DNA of 64,000 nucleotides, taken from contig NZ_CAOJCM010000002.1 of NCBI RefSeq assembly GCF_948329825.1, positions 62,001 through 126,000 of the forward strand, written 5' to 3'. The notes beneath the pieces were generated by a model. The model did not search any database, was not told the origin of the DNA, and saw nothing but the letters and a program-made list of their open reading frames with translations. Every line of letters begins with the position of its first letter. Within the stretch, counting starts at the first letter, position 1. Positions 47,786 to 56,543 of this stretch are shown piece after piece. This DNA comes from Paenibacillus sp. JJ-100 (GTDB lineage Bacteria; Bacillota; Bacilli; Paenibacillales; Paenibacillaceae). The position numbers were made by a program, and so were the translations under genes.

Positions 47786-48313
47786 TTAAAACAACACGCT
47801 AGGTGAAGTTTGGATGGACTGACCGGACGTCGTTCCATCATTAGCTGTATGAATACTAACGACACGATAATAATAACCAGTAATGACCTCCCAATCCGAA
47901 CTTGATCGAAGGACATTTGTTTTTGTATCCGTTGAGGAGCTGCCTATAAAGGTTACCCAGGCTGTTCCTGTCCAACGCTCCAAACGATAATTCACAGACA
48001 GCTTTTTCATCTCTTTATAAGTCATTGTTGTTGTTTTTACAATCGCATGGAGACCCTCTCCACGTGTTAACGAATTTGTGGCCTGATAAATATGTACGGG
48101 TTGGGCAGCCTTCGATTGAAGCGAGTGCCTGTGAGGTTCGAGCGGCGGCGGAGCTGTTCGGGCACCAGACGTCACGTTCATAATTGGACTTGCAGCTGCG
48201 GACAAACTTGTAGGCAAGACAAGAAGGATCGGTGTTGCCAAAACAAGAACAACGGCTATTTTCAAGAGTGGAGTACGAATTATTTTTTTGTCCCATCTTC
48301 GGGCATTCGTCAT
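47786..48313 (-). CDS. Secreted protein, DUF6147-like
   Basis: A 175-residue exported protein. The signal peptide (LLKIAVVLVLATPILLVLPTSLSAAAS, cleavage near residue 42) is followed by a beta-rich domain resembling small secreted DUF6147 proteins (TRGEGLHAIVKT, NYRLERWTGTAWVTF, ITGYYYRVVSIHTAND). The function is unknown. I chose the third ATG (48313) because GGAGGAGG is best spaced there. It is convergent with the anti-sigma gene with only 1 nt between the stops. Confidence 0.75.
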   Translation of the reverse strand: MTNARRWDKKIIRTPLLKIAVVLVLATPILLVLPTSLSAAASPIMNVTSGARTAPPPLEPHRHSLQSKAAQPVHIYQATNSLTRGEGLHAIVKTTTMTYKEMKKLSVNYRLERWTGTAWVTFIGSSSTDTKTNVLRSSSDWEVITGYYYRVVSIHTANDGTTSGQSIQTSPSVLF

Positions 48314-48384
48314 CATCATTCCTCCTCCATTTTTTTGTATTCATCTAATAAACGAACTTAACGGATGACTGGTTTCAAAAAAAC

Positions 48385-48416
48385 AGGACGCTCCGATTCA
48401 CGATCGGAAGCGTCCT
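48385..48416 (-). terminator. Terminator of the CNNM/CorC-type gene
   Basis: AGGACGCTCCGAT pairs with ATCGGAAGCGTCCT (one mismatch). The minus strand continues GTTTTTTT. Confidence 0.88.
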
Positions 48417-48531
48417 TTATATTTCCAATAAAATTGCGTATGAATCCAACAGTATAATTGCCCGAATCTTAGACCCTGAATAGGTCACTGTTCTCTTAAG
48501 TGAATTCCAAGCTAGTAGAGGAATAGAGGAA

Positions 48532-49848
48532 CTACGCTCCTTCTTCTTCAACCAGCATCTCAAGCTTCACCACTTGTACACGCGAGATTCGCTTTTGTTC
48601 CGTCTCCTCAATCACAAACAGATATCCATTATGTTCAACGGTTTGCCCCACTTCAGGCGGAATCGCATCCACTCTGGAATATAACCATCCACCGATCGTA
48701 TCGTAATCCGTTCGATCCATCTCGATGCCGAATCGTTCACTGACTTCTTCGATTAACATTAATCCATCAATCGAATATTCCATCTCATTCACTTGTTCAA
48801 TCATTGGACGCTCTTGGTCGAATTCATCCTGAATTTCACCAACAATCTCTTCCATGATATCCTCAAGCGTAACCATACCCGAAGTTCCTCCGTATTCGTC
48901 GATAAGAATAGCAATCTGTGTTTTACTGCGCTGCATGCGCTTCAGTAGATCGCTAATCAGCGTCGTGTCCGGCACGGCCAAAATCGGACGAATCACAGAT
49001 ATGGTATCCGTTAGCTGAGATCGCATCAGGTCCTTAATGTGGATAAAGCCGATAATATGATCCTTATCTCCGTTATATACCGGATATCGGGTTCGCATGC
49101 TTTCACTTGCGATCTCCATATTTTCCAGCATGGACTGATTGGCATTAAGACAGATCATTTCCGTCCGCGGAATCATAATTTCACGGGCGGTTGTATCCGT
49201 AAAATCAAATATATTATCAACAAGTGCTAATTCAGTATTATCAATTAAACCGCTCTTATTGCTTTCTTTCATAAGAATACGTATTTCATCTTCACTGTGT
49301 GCATCGTCGATCTCCGAGGCAGGCGCCATGCGAAATAGTCTGAGTAATCCATTAGCCATGCCGTTCAGCACCCAGATGAACGGGTACATTAATTTGTAAA
49401 AATACGTCAGCAGAGCCGCAGACCACAGTGTGATCGTTTCCGACTTGCGAATGGCCATCGTTTTGGGCGCCAATTCTCCCAGAACAATATGCAAAATTGT
49501 AATAATAACAAATGCAATGACAATCGAAATGCCATGTACATATACCGGACCCAGTCCAATAGCGGAAAATACAGGCTCCAACAGTCGTGCAATGACAGGC
49601 TCTCCTAGCCAACCAAGCCCCAGGGAAGCCAAAGTAATGCCGAGTTGACAAGCGGACAAGTAAGCATCCAGATTACGTATAATGTTAGATGCATATTTTG
49701 CATTTCGATTGCCTGCTTCTACCAAAGCCTCAATTCGACTGCTTCGAACCTTCACCATTGCAAATTCTGCTGAGACAAAGAAACCATTCATTAATACCAG
49801 TAAACCAATTAAGACCAAACTCATAATGCTCGGTAAGGGGTCACCCAA
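48532..49848 (-). CDS. CNNM/CorC-family membrane protein (hemolysin family)
   Basis: A 438-residue protein. The N-terminal DUF21 membrane domain (about residues 10-190, with FFVSAEFAMVKVRSSR) is followed by a CBS-domain pair (IPRTEMICL, HIKDLMRSQ) and a C-terminal CorC_HlyC domain (DYDTIGGWLYSRVDAIPP). Members export or sense Mg2+ or Co2+; B. subtilis MpfA is an example. The start is a TTG with AGGAAG upstream; the alternative ATG at 49824 lacks a ribosome binding site. The transcript begins with an unusual leader (49858-49966) containing two strong ribosome binding sites and mini-ORFs. Confidence 0.92.
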   Translation of the reverse strand: MGDPLPSIMSLVLIGLLVLMNGFFVSAEFAMVKVRSSRIEALVEAGNRNAKYASNIIRNLDAYLSACQLGITLASLGLGWLGEPVIARLLEPVFSAIGLGPVYVHGISIVIAFVIITILHIVLGELAPKTMAIRKSETITLWSAALLTYFYKLMYPFIWVLNGMANGLLRLFRMAPASEIDDAHSEDEIRILMKESNKSGLIDNTELALVDNIFDFTDTTAREIMIPRTEMICLNANQSMLENMEIASESMRTRYPVYNGDKDHIIGFIHIKDLMRSQLTDTISVIRPILAVPDTTLISDLLKRMQRSKTQIAILIDEYGGTSGMVTLEDIMEEIVGEIQDEFDQERPMIEQVNEMEYSIDGLMLIEEVSERFGIEMDRTDYDTIGGWLYSRVDAIPPEVGQTVEHNGYLFVIEETEQKRISRVQVVKLEMLVEEEGA

Positions 49849-49857
49849 CTGTTCTTC

Positions 49858-49881
49858 CTATTCGCCGGAATTGTTCGGCAA
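49858..49881 (-). CDS. Possible 7-codon leader peptide (MPNNSGE)
   Basis: TTG CCG AAC AAT TCC GGC GAA TAG, with a strong GGAGG 9 nt upstream. Its stop overlaps the AGGAAG that serves the corC-type TTG start 10 nt further. The sequence also forms a hairpin (CCTATTTGCCG with CGGCGAATAGG), so translation and structure would compete. Confidence 0.4.
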   Translation of the reverse strand: MPNNSGE

Positions 49882-49940
49882 ATAGGTCCACCTCCTTCGA
49901 AAATGTAGGATATTAGCTATTCTGCCGTTCATAAGTAATC

Positions 49941-49952
49941 TCAACTTCCCAA
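49941..49952 (-). CDS. Possible 3-codon leader ORF (MGS)
   Basis: TTG GGA AGT TGA, 8 nt after AGGAGG in the leader of the corC-type gene. It shares the AGGAGGTGG element with the second mini-ORF. It could be a chance pairing of ribosome binding site and start. Confidence 0.25.
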   Translation of the reverse strand: MGS

Positions 49953-50219
49953 TGCTACCACCTCCTGCTGTTTGAGTCGAATAACAAGGATATGCTTCTT
50001 TTATTATATAATTCTAAACTACACAGTCAAACCGTGTCCTATGACACCTAAACGAGCAAATCGCTACAAATCGTTTACAAAAGTAACGATTACGCTGTTT
50101 TTATTACATTTACTAAATAAAAGAAAACAAGAGAAAGGACTATTCTTAACCGAGTTCCCTTACCCTTGTTCCCAATCTATATAACCTATTTCATTTTTCA
50201 TTTATATAAGATGCATATT

Positions 50220-51746
50220 TTAGACGATACCTTTTCTAACATGTAGTCCACCGACCCAGTATTCATCTTCTCTCAGCGTTCTCCAGTTCACTTCATCCCT
50301 CAACACCCGAACCCCCAGATCCGTCAAGGACAGAACAGCATTCCGAAAAGCCTGATCATACTGAGAATACTTGGGAAAACTTGAAGCTCCACTCATTCGG
50401 ATCAGTGGAGAGGGCCCTTCTGCGATCCTCTTCAGATGTGCCCAGTATTCGAGATCACCTAACCCGAGAATATGCAATTTGTCTCCTACTTCACGAAACA
50501 GGTCATGTGGATGCTGCACTCCAGCACTGATTGCTTGCAATGTAGCTTGTTCAATGCTACCTAGCCCATTGGTTACGGATGGCAATCGAGATAGATGAGC
50601 CTCAAATGCAGCTTTTGCAAATGGAAGCTCATTCGTTCCGGACTGTAAGTATTGTTGATGCTGCCAAATATCAGATGAAGTGTACGCTTCCCAGAACTGT
50701 TTACCTGCGCGTAGTTCTTGTTCTTCAATGACATGCCAGCTTCCTGACAAACTTCCAATCTGCTTGGGAGTGAGCTGTCCTAGCCCTCTGAAATGCTCTA
50801 CTTCGGGATACGAATCGATACAAAGGAGATTCAGACGTATATTCTGCAGATCCTGTCCACTGAAATAGTACAGGAAGTAAGATAACATCGTTTGGTCATA
50901 TAGGTCATATTCAAACCAAAGCACAATCTCTTTGTATTGTTGCAACGATCGAAGCTTCTTTTCTAATGCTTCAATCTGCAAATATTCCTTTTGCGGTATG
51001 CCTAGTTCGGCTTCCAGTACAGCTGCACGATGTTGACGAGCTGTGCTTTTTTCCATATCGCTGGTAACAGGTCCATACGTATACAATTCTCTCCAGACTA
51101 GAATATCCCCTTGAATTCCGCTCTCACGCAAACGATTGGCCGCATGGTCCCCATTCATAATATGCAACATACCTACTCCTCCTTCGTGAAGTTCCTTGAA
51201 CATGGTCGCCAGATTCCGAACAGGCAAGGAACGTTTTAGTTTTGCCCGAGCATCAAACAGTCTTTTCTTTAACGCAGACACGTTAACCTCAAGGAAATCC
51301 GATATTTCTTTCAACGAGTAGCCTTGAAAATAAAACAGATCAATCACGATTTGCATTGATGATGGTAATTGGTCAATTGAACTACGTAGCGTCTGCTGCA
51401 GCTCTTTCTGTATCGCCTGAGCTTCTGGATCACGGCTCTGATCTTCTTCACGGAATACAGTCTCTATTTCTTCTATGGGAACCACCGAATGCCTCTTGCG
51501 TCTCAACCAGCGGTAACATTGCCGCTCTACAATCGTTTTGAACCACCCTGGAAAAGCTTCCGGCTTGTCCAACTTGACCAGATTGGCAAAAGCTTCGGTA
51601 AAAGCCTCTTGTACAACGTCCTCTGCTCCATAGGTATCCTTTAGCTGCTGATAAGCCACAGCAAGTGCCATTCCGTAAAATTGGTTCACCAGTTGCTCAT
51701 AGGCTTCTGGCTCTCCATGCAATGCTCCTTCAATCCATGATTTCAA
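50220..51746 (-). CDS. Sigma-70 family sigma factor fused to a DUF1835 domain
   Basis: About 508 residues. The N-terminal 180 residues are an ECF-like sigma factor: region 2 has TYGAEDVVQEAFTEAFANL and GWFKTIVERQCYRWLRRKR, and region 4 has SLKEISDFLEVNVSALKKRLFDARAKLKR. The remainder is a DUF1835-like domain (HIMNGDHAANRLRESGIQGDILVWRELYTYGPV, LWFEYDLYDQTMLSYFL). The stop-free frame across the join argues for a true fusion. I chose the TTG at 51746 because AGGAG is 8 nt upstream. No anti-sigma gene is adjacent, so the DUF1835 part may do the sensing; this is inference. Confidence 0.85.
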   Translation of the reverse strand: MKSWIEGALHGEPEAYEQLVNQFYGMALAVAYQQLKDTYGAEDVVQEAFTEAFANLVKLDKPEAFPGWFKTIVERQCYRWLRRKRHSVVPIEEIETVFREEDQSRDPEAQAIQKELQQTLRSSIDQLPSSMQIVIDLFYFQGYSLKEISDFLEVNVSALKKRLFDARAKLKRSLPVRNLATMFKELHEGGVGMLHIMNGDHAANRLRESGIQGDILVWRELYTYGPVTSDMEKSTARQHRAAVLEAELGIPQKEYLQIEALEKKLRSLQQYKEIVLWFEYDLYDQTMLSYFLYYFSGQDLQNIRLNLLCIDSYPEVEHFRGLGQLTPKQIGSLSGSWHVIEEQELRAGKQFWEAYTSSDIWQHQQYLQSGTNELPFAKAAFEAHLSRLPSVTNGLGSIEQATLQAISAGVQHPHDLFREVGDKLHILGLGDLEYWAHLKRIAEGPSPLIRMSGASSFPKYSQYDQAFRNAVLSLTDLGVRVLRDEVNWRTLREDEYWVGGLHVRKGIV

Positions 51747-51887
51747 TACTGGGACTCCTCTCATCCGTCTTACTTCACTGACCGATCTATTATTTTATAA
51801 TGATACAACTCTCTCTACTCTGCTTTTCATATGTATGTGCCGTGAACTCTTGATTAGGTTACTTTATTTCCACATAAAATTGCAAAA

Positions 51888-51926
51888 GCCGTCCTGGTTG
51901 CAGATTATCACTGCAATCAGGACAGC
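51888..51926 (-). terminator. Terminator of the cwlJ-gerQ operon
   Basis: GCCGTCCTGGTTGCAG pairs with CTGCAATCAGGACAGC (two mismatches), followed by TTTTGCAATTTTAT on the minus strand. It could also work in the other direction. Confidence 0.85.
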
Positions 51927-51969
51927 CGATGTTTACCCTAGGTGTCAATGGAGTTCATGAATGAATATA

Positions 51970-52485
51970 TTAAAATCTGCTTGGTGCTTGTGGGAAGTTG
52001 CCCACAACGCCCGGATATTGATACAGCAATGGCTCATCAAATGTTGCATAATCGAAATTCACCATCAACAGCATAATTCTTCTGCCGGTTTTAGGGTCAC
52101 TAATGATAATGTGGTCACGTCCAGCAGCTTCGATCACTCCTTGGAAAATGCGAGCATTCCATTCTTTATTTCCTTCGTATGTCATGTAAAATGTACCGAA
52201 TTTACCCAGATTCAAACGCAGAATGTTCTCGATGTATGACTGCTCAAATTGTGGAGCTGTTGTGGAGACCACTGTTCCCGTTGGTGTCATTGGGCTACCG
52301 CTGGACACGAGCGGTGGTACACTTGTGGAGCTTGGTGATACCATTCCTGGGGTTGGTGACATTGCAGGCATACCATTTCCGATTTTATAAGAAGTACCCA
52401 TGACCTGAGAATTCGCTTGTTGACCCAATGCTGTATTCGCTTGCTGACCCATTGTTTGAGTTGGTTGGTAAGGTTGATTAATCAT
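51970..52485 (-). CDS. gerQ: Spore coat protein GerQ
   Basis: A 171-residue protein. The N-terminal half is of low complexity (Gln, Pro, Ser, Thr), and the conserved C-terminal domain (QSYIENILRLNLGKFGTFYMTYEGNKEWN... NFDYATFDEPLLYQYP) is GerQ. GerQ is a spore-coat protein, cross-linked by transglutaminase in Bacillus, that is needed for CwlJ localisation and Ca-dipicolinate-triggered germination. It lies 35 nt downstream of cwlJ, the same order as in B. subtilis. Confidence 0.96.
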   Translation of the reverse strand: MINQPYQPTQTMGQQANTALGQQANSQVMGTSYKIGNGMPAMSPTPGMVSPSSTSVPPLVSSGSPMTPTGTVVSTTAPQFEQSYIENILRLNLGKFGTFYMTYEGNKEWNARIFQGVIEAAGRDHIIISDPKTGRRIMLLMVNFDYATFDEPLLYQYPGVVGNFPQAPSRF

Positions 52486-52520
52486 TTTAATTCCTCCCTG
52501 GTTATCAAAAGATAAATTGG

Positions 52521-52943
52521 TTAATAGACTTCTGGACAGTCTTCACCTGTCGGACTAAAGAAACAGTGCGCTTTGAAACGTCCCGTATTGGCCTGGTTAT
52601 ACCATGTCGCTGGACAATCTCCTGCAGGTCTAAAAAACCATAGCGAGTTACTCGCCGGCCAGAAACGCTCCCCATTGATGACACGTTGCGCCAAACGAAT
52701 CTCGGATTGTCTCGCCCGCTGATAGAAGTATCCCTTTTGCGTGGCCTCAAAGCCCCCTGGATTCTGAAAGACCATCCGATTGATATCCCGGATGTCACCA
52801 AAATCCAGACAATCCGCAAGAACACGATTCACACCAACATTGCCTACCAGCAACATCCCTTGCTGTCCGTCACCCTCGGCTTCTGCCCTCATCAGTCTAG
52901 CCAACAGCCTGACGTCTTCCGTGTTGGCCCTAATTACGCCCAT
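52521..52943 (-). CDS. cwlJ: Cell wall hydrolase CwlJ (spore germination)
   Basis: A 140-residue hydrolase of the SleB/CwlJ family that degrades spore cortex peptidoglycan during germination. The conserved blocks LLARLMRAEAEGDGQQGMLLVGNVGVNR, INGERFWPASNSLWFFRP and CPATWYNQ are intact. I chose the ATG at 52943 (MGVIRANTED) because it aligns with the B. subtilis CwlJ start and has GGGAGGGAG upstream. The longer frame to 53063 runs through a terminator. It has no signal peptide, as is typical for CwlJ. Confidence 0.96.
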   Translation of the reverse strand: MGVIRANTEDVRLLARLMRAEAEGDGQQGMLLVGNVGVNRVLADCLDFGDIRDINRMVFQNPGGFEATQKGYFYQRARQSEIRLAQRVINGERFWPASNSLWFFRPAGDCPATWYNQANTGRFKAHCFFSPTGEDCPEVY

Positions 52944-53045
52944 CGCCTGCTCCCTCCCTTGTTGTTGCTCTTCATCACCGTACATCGTATTGTGCAGGAG
53001 CCTATTCGGTGACACAATTCCAAGATTTTTTTGCATAAAAAAAAA

Positions 53046-53080
53046 GCCCGGAACCTCACACATGGTGATTTCCGAACCTT
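53046..53080 (-). terminator. Terminator of the tandem-domain secreted protein gene
   Basis: CCGGAACCTCAC pairs with GTGATTTCCG with mismatches, and the minus strand continues as a long T run. Confidence 0.7.
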
Positions 53081-53121
53081 TTTCTGATAACTGTCGAACT
53101 TGTCTAACCGTCTAAATAACG

Positions 53122-54882
53122 TTAAGGTTTGGCTTCAATCCAGTAATCATAAGCATGTACCAGATTGCCTTTGTATGCCTTGTATGAAGAGAGCAAATCA
53201 GGCAGTTTATTAAGCTGACTCTCCATCTCCTGTGCCCCTAATTCGTGAAATGAAATATGTTTACCTTCGAAATTTTCCTTCATCTCCACAGAAATGAGTA
53301 GCGGTTTACCTAGACGATCAGCAATCTCCATCTCCTGGCTCACAACTGCTGCAATGCCGTTGGATCCTTCTGCAATATTGCGAAATGCCATCAGAGATAT
53401 ATGATCAAGCGTATCAATCATGAATTCGGTCACAGAGACATCCCTGCCTGGTAACTGAAAAGTATCCAGCCATACGGCAAGATCTGCACTTGTTTCCAGA
53501 TTACTGTCTTTCTTTGTTTCTTCCTGGAAAAATGCAATGTTGGATGCCCACTCGGCCAGCAGTGTATCTCGATTGGCGTCCCAATCCGGCAGAGTATACG
53601 GTTCTATGTCCAGATGGATACCTTCGAACCGCTCATCTGGCTCAACTTCGGCATTATAGTTCTTCACATAATCAATCAGGCGTTTGATTCGAGGCCGATT
53701 CTCCATTTTCCCCCAGATCGGATGCCCACCCATAGCATGAATTTCGATTCCTTGGGCTTTTGCCCTTTTTACAAAACTACGGTAACTGGAGTACGGCTGA
53801 TCCAGATCAAGACGCACGTATAACCAATTGATGTTCTGCTGCTTCGCAAAAGTCAAAATGTGATCTCCCCCATCATCCGTCACTTGCGAAGCCTCCCAAA
53901 TATAGGTACCCCGAATTTCAGGGGCACTTGCAGGCGGATTTGCAGGTTTTTCAGGAGAAGGCAGATCATTCGGTTCCAGCGCACCCCAATACGTCAGATC
54001 ATGTACAGCAGAACCCGCATAGGACTTGTGCTCTCGGAATGCAGCGGCGACCTCTTGAAGAGTATTCTCCAGCTGTAAGGAGCCTTTGCCAGCAAAACTC
54101 GTAAACTCTTCACCAGGCATTGGCTTCGTGTTTACCCCTACGGTAACACTCGTACCATTCGCGTCTGCCCACAGCATTTCCTGTTCGATCAGACGTATAA
54201 TACCATTATTACCTTGCGCATTATCGCGGTAAGCGAGTAAAGTCACATGATCAACATTTTGAATAAACCAGTGTGACAGCGCTTCGTTATCTGCATCCTC
54301 ATCTGCTCTGCTCCCTTTGACGGTATAAGAATCTAGCCAAAAAGGCAGATCCACATGTACAGCGATTCCACCATCCTGCTCAACCTGTTCCAGTAACAGC
54401 TTCATATTACCAATCCAGGATTCTATCAGCGGCGTGGCGTCTACTTTCCATGTAGGAAGCACGTAGGGTTTAACATCCAGATGGATCGCATCAAAGCGTT
54501 CATTTGGCTCTACAGCCTGATTGTAGTTATTAACCCACGAAGCTAATCGCAGCATAGGAGCCTCTCGTCCTTGAACCCCCCATGATGGGTCACCACCCAA
54601 TGCCTCGATGGCAATACCTTTACGACTAGCATTGGCAATAAATGATCGGTATTCCTCTTTGGATATGGTCATATCAACGTTCACATATAGTCTGTTTATC
54701 TTATGTCTTGCCGCATTCGATAGCAGCTCATCTCCTGCACTCTTCACAGATTGCGCCTGCCATACCCAAGCTGCGCGTATATCCGCATCATCGGCTTCGG
54801 CAGGTGTCTTGATCCCGATCATTATCATTCCTCCGATCAGTAAACACAGCCAAAATACTTTCCGGGAAGTTTTCCCGAACAT
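53122..54882 (-). CDS. Secreted protein with two tandem barrel-like domains
   Basis: A 586-residue protein with a signal peptide (about residues 1-30, ending PAEADD) and two copies of a domain of about 270 residues (about 35-303 and 323-583), joined by a Pro-rich linker (PSPEKPANPPASAPE). Each copy starts IRxxYxWxAxxV and has a GGxPxWG block, VEPxERFxxIHLDxxPY and a VDLPFWLD/ADLAVWLD block, suggesting a glycosidase-like TIM barrel. Copy 2 has HLDIEPY (Glu427) and copy 1 has HLDVKPY (Lys138). I do not recognise the family and assign no substrate. It is monocistronic. Confidence 0.8.
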   Translation of the reverse strand: MFGKTSRKVFWLCLLIGGMIMIGIKTPAEADDADIRAAWVWQAQSVKSAGDELLSNAARHKINRLYVNVDMTISKEEYRSFIANASRKGIAIEALGGDPSWGVQGREAPMLRLASWVNNYNQAVEPNERFDAIHLDVKPYVLPTWKVDATPLIESWIGNMKLLLEQVEQDGGIAVHVDLPFWLDSYTVKGSRADEDADNEALSHWFIQNVDHVTLLAYRDNAQGNNGIIRLIEQEMLWADANGTSVTVGVNTKPMPGEEFTSFAGKGSLQLENTLQEVAAAFREHKSYAGSAVHDLTYWGALEPNDLPSPEKPANPPASAPEIRGTYIWEASQVTDDGGDHILTFAKQQNINWLYVRLDLDQPYSSYRSFVKRAKAQGIEIHAMGGHPIWGKMENRPRIKRLIDYVKNYNAEVEPDERFEGIHLDIEPYTLPDWDANRDTLLAEWASNIAFFQEETKKDSNLETSADLAVWLDTFQLPGRDVSVTEFMIDTLDHISLMAFRNIAEGSNGIAAVVSQEMEIADRLGKPLLISVEMKENFEGKHISFHELGAQEMESQLNKLPDLLSSYKAYKGNLVHAYDYWIEAKP

Positions 54883-54949
54883 ACACTCCCTCCATTCCTG
54901 TTCTGTTGTAAAATCACATTCATTATAGCAACCGACCTACCAAAAACAA

Positions 54950-54978
54950 ATAAGCCCAAGTGCTTAACTTGGGCTTAT
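54950..54978 (-). terminator. Terminator of the SDR gene
   Basis: ATAAGCCCAAGT pairs perfectly with ACTTGGGCTTAT around a 5-nt loop, followed by TTGTTTTT on the minus strand. Confidence 0.9.
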
Positions 54979-55028
54979 GGTTATTCAATTGAGACCCTAT
55001 GGAGCTACTCCGAGTCTATATCCCGGAT

Positions 55029-55781
55029 CTAGTCCTCATATATCATTTTTCGGGTCATACCGCCATCAATTACGAGATTAGTCCCAGTGACAAATGTATT
55101 AGCAGGGTCGGTTAAATATAAGCAGGCTCTGGATATATCCGAAGGTACACCGACTCGGCCGGATGGATGCTGTTGATGGTCTTCCGTGCTGAGTTTGGAC
55201 AAGTCTCCAGTCTCAATCCAACCGGGACTGATACAATTGACCCGAATTCGGTCTTTACCAAGTGAGACTGCCATCGCATGGGTCAGCGCAGTAATTGCAC
55301 CTTTGGAAGCGGCATATGCTTCGCTATCCGGCTCAGACATGAAGGCACGAGTAGAAGCCATGTTCACAATGGCGCCACCATGTTCATTTTTTTTCATATA
55401 TCGCGCAGCCTCCCGACTTGCCAGAAAGCAACTCCTCACGTTGGTGTTCATTACATCGTCCCATTCGTCAACCGACAGCTCGTAGGGTGATTTCCATCTG
55501 GAGACGCCAGCGTTGTTTACCAGTACATCAATCTGGTTGAATTCCTTCACTGTTGTGCCAAACAGGTGCTGAATATCATGCTCTTTGCGCACATCGCACT
55601 GTATAAATATGGCCTCTCCGCCTTCATTACGTATGGATGCCGCTGCTGCCGCACCTTCGGCTTCCTGAACATCTGCAAGTACAACCTTGGCACCAGCAAC
55701 GGCATAGGCCTCAGCAACGCTTCGCCCGATCCCCTGAGCAGCTCCGGTAACAACAACAACTTGATCTGTGAATGACATCAT
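55029..55781 (-). CDS. Short-chain dehydrogenase/reductase
   Basis: A 250-residue classical SDR. It has the glycine motif TGAAQGIGRSVAEA, NNAGVSRWKSP, the catalytic Ser/Tyr/Lys (VNMASTRAF and YAASKGA), and the C-terminal FVTGTNLVIDGGM. It reduces or oxidises a ketone or alcohol with NAD(P)(H), and resembles glucose 1-dehydrogenase-like SDRs. The substrate is unknown. It is monocistronic, with a Shine-Dalgarno GGAGGAATC. Confidence 0.92.
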   Translation of the reverse strand: MMSFTDQVVVVTGAAQGIGRSVAEAYAVAGAKVVLADVQEAEGAAAAASIRNEGGEAIFIQCDVRKEHDIQHLFGTTVKEFNQIDVLVNNAGVSRWKSPYELSVDEWDDVMNTNVRSCFLASREAARYMKKNEHGGAIVNMASTRAFMSEPDSEAYAASKGAITALTHAMAVSLGKDRIRVNCISPGWIETGDLSKLSTEDHQQHPSGRVGVPSDISRACLYLTDPANTFVTGTNLVIDGGMTRKMIYED

Positions 55782-55936
55782 GATTCCTCCTCTGGTATGA
55801 TATCTGTTTAATCTCTGGTTAGAATATAATCGCTATTGTTTAGTTCACTTCCTATCGGTCTTCCATTAACCCTATATCTATATACAAACACGTTCACCCC
55901 ATTAAGAAACGCTTGTCTCCAACTACGTCAAAAAAA

Positions 55937-55957
55937 CTCACGCCGCTTGGGCGTAAG
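55937..55957 (-). terminator. Terminator of the DUF2500 gene
   Basis: CTCACGCC pairs with GGCGTAAG, followed by TTTTTTT on the minus strand. Confidence 0.85.
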
Positions 55958-55968
55958 CTGTTCCGTTT

Positions 55969-56367
55969 CTAACCACGCAGACGTTCGGTATAGAGTCGAC
56001 TTGTTCGTTCAAATCCAATATACCGGGTTCCTTTGAACGAAAGCCTCCCTTCGTCTCCTTCCGCACACATGCCATACTCTTCGCCATTCACTTTGAATTC
56101 CATCCGATCTCCGCTCTCCACCTCAAAAGTGACGTAATACATCGTTCGTGCAGCAACCGCGCTGCCAGATTCCGAAGAAGGCTGGCTCATCTTCACCCGT
56201 CTGCTGGTGATGCGAGAGTGTACGGTTAGCAGAGGCTCTGCATTATTACGCCCCCACCTCCATACTTCTTTGCCCATCGATAACACCACGATTGCCAGAA
56301 TCAGGACAAAAGCAACTGGAAAGACCGTTCCAAACAAATCAAACATCCAGGACGATTCAATGCCCAT
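55969..56367 (-). CDS. DUF2500 domain protein
   Basis: A 132-residue protein with one N-terminal membrane helix (VFPVAFVLILAIVVLSM) and a soluble beta-rich DUF2500 domain (TVHSRITSRRV, YYVTFEVESGDRMEFKVNGEEYG, GRLSFKGTRYIGFER). Members are membrane-anchored proteins of unknown function. The start ATG has GAGGGGAG upstream. It is single. Confidence 0.85.
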   Translation of the reverse strand: MGIESSWMFDLFGTVFPVAFVLILAIVVLSMGKEVWRWGRNNAEPLLTVHSRITSRRVKMSQPSSESGSAVAARTMYYVTFEVESGDRMEFKVNGEEYGMCAEGDEGRLSFKGTRYIGFERTSRLYTERLRG

Positions 56368-56543
56368 ATCTCTCCCCTCCGTTCATTCACTTCGGACAGC
56401 CGGAGTCTTGACCCGTCTTCTGTACATGTATATGCGGACGAACACAGAACTTGTTAACCTGATGAAATATTTACATCGTATTGCTTAGTTAGATATCATA
56501 TTTTGAAGTGCCTCCTACCAAGTCGCCTTAATATATTGATAAC

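Larger units (their letters stand above)
49858..49966 (-). promoter_or_regulatory. Structured leader of the CNNM/CorC-type gene
   Basis: The leader holds two copies of AGGAGGTGG, each followed by a TTG mini-ORF, and an 11-bp hairpin across the second. It does not match an M-box or other metal riboswitch that I can recognise. The remaining gap to 50219 is AT-rich with no gene; no further element is evident. Confidence 0.45.

Noticed and set aside
49850-49990. M-box or other metal riboswitch upstream of the CNNM/CorC-type gene
   Set aside because: The conserved M-box core and helices are not visible; the region is better described as a leader with mini-ORFs.
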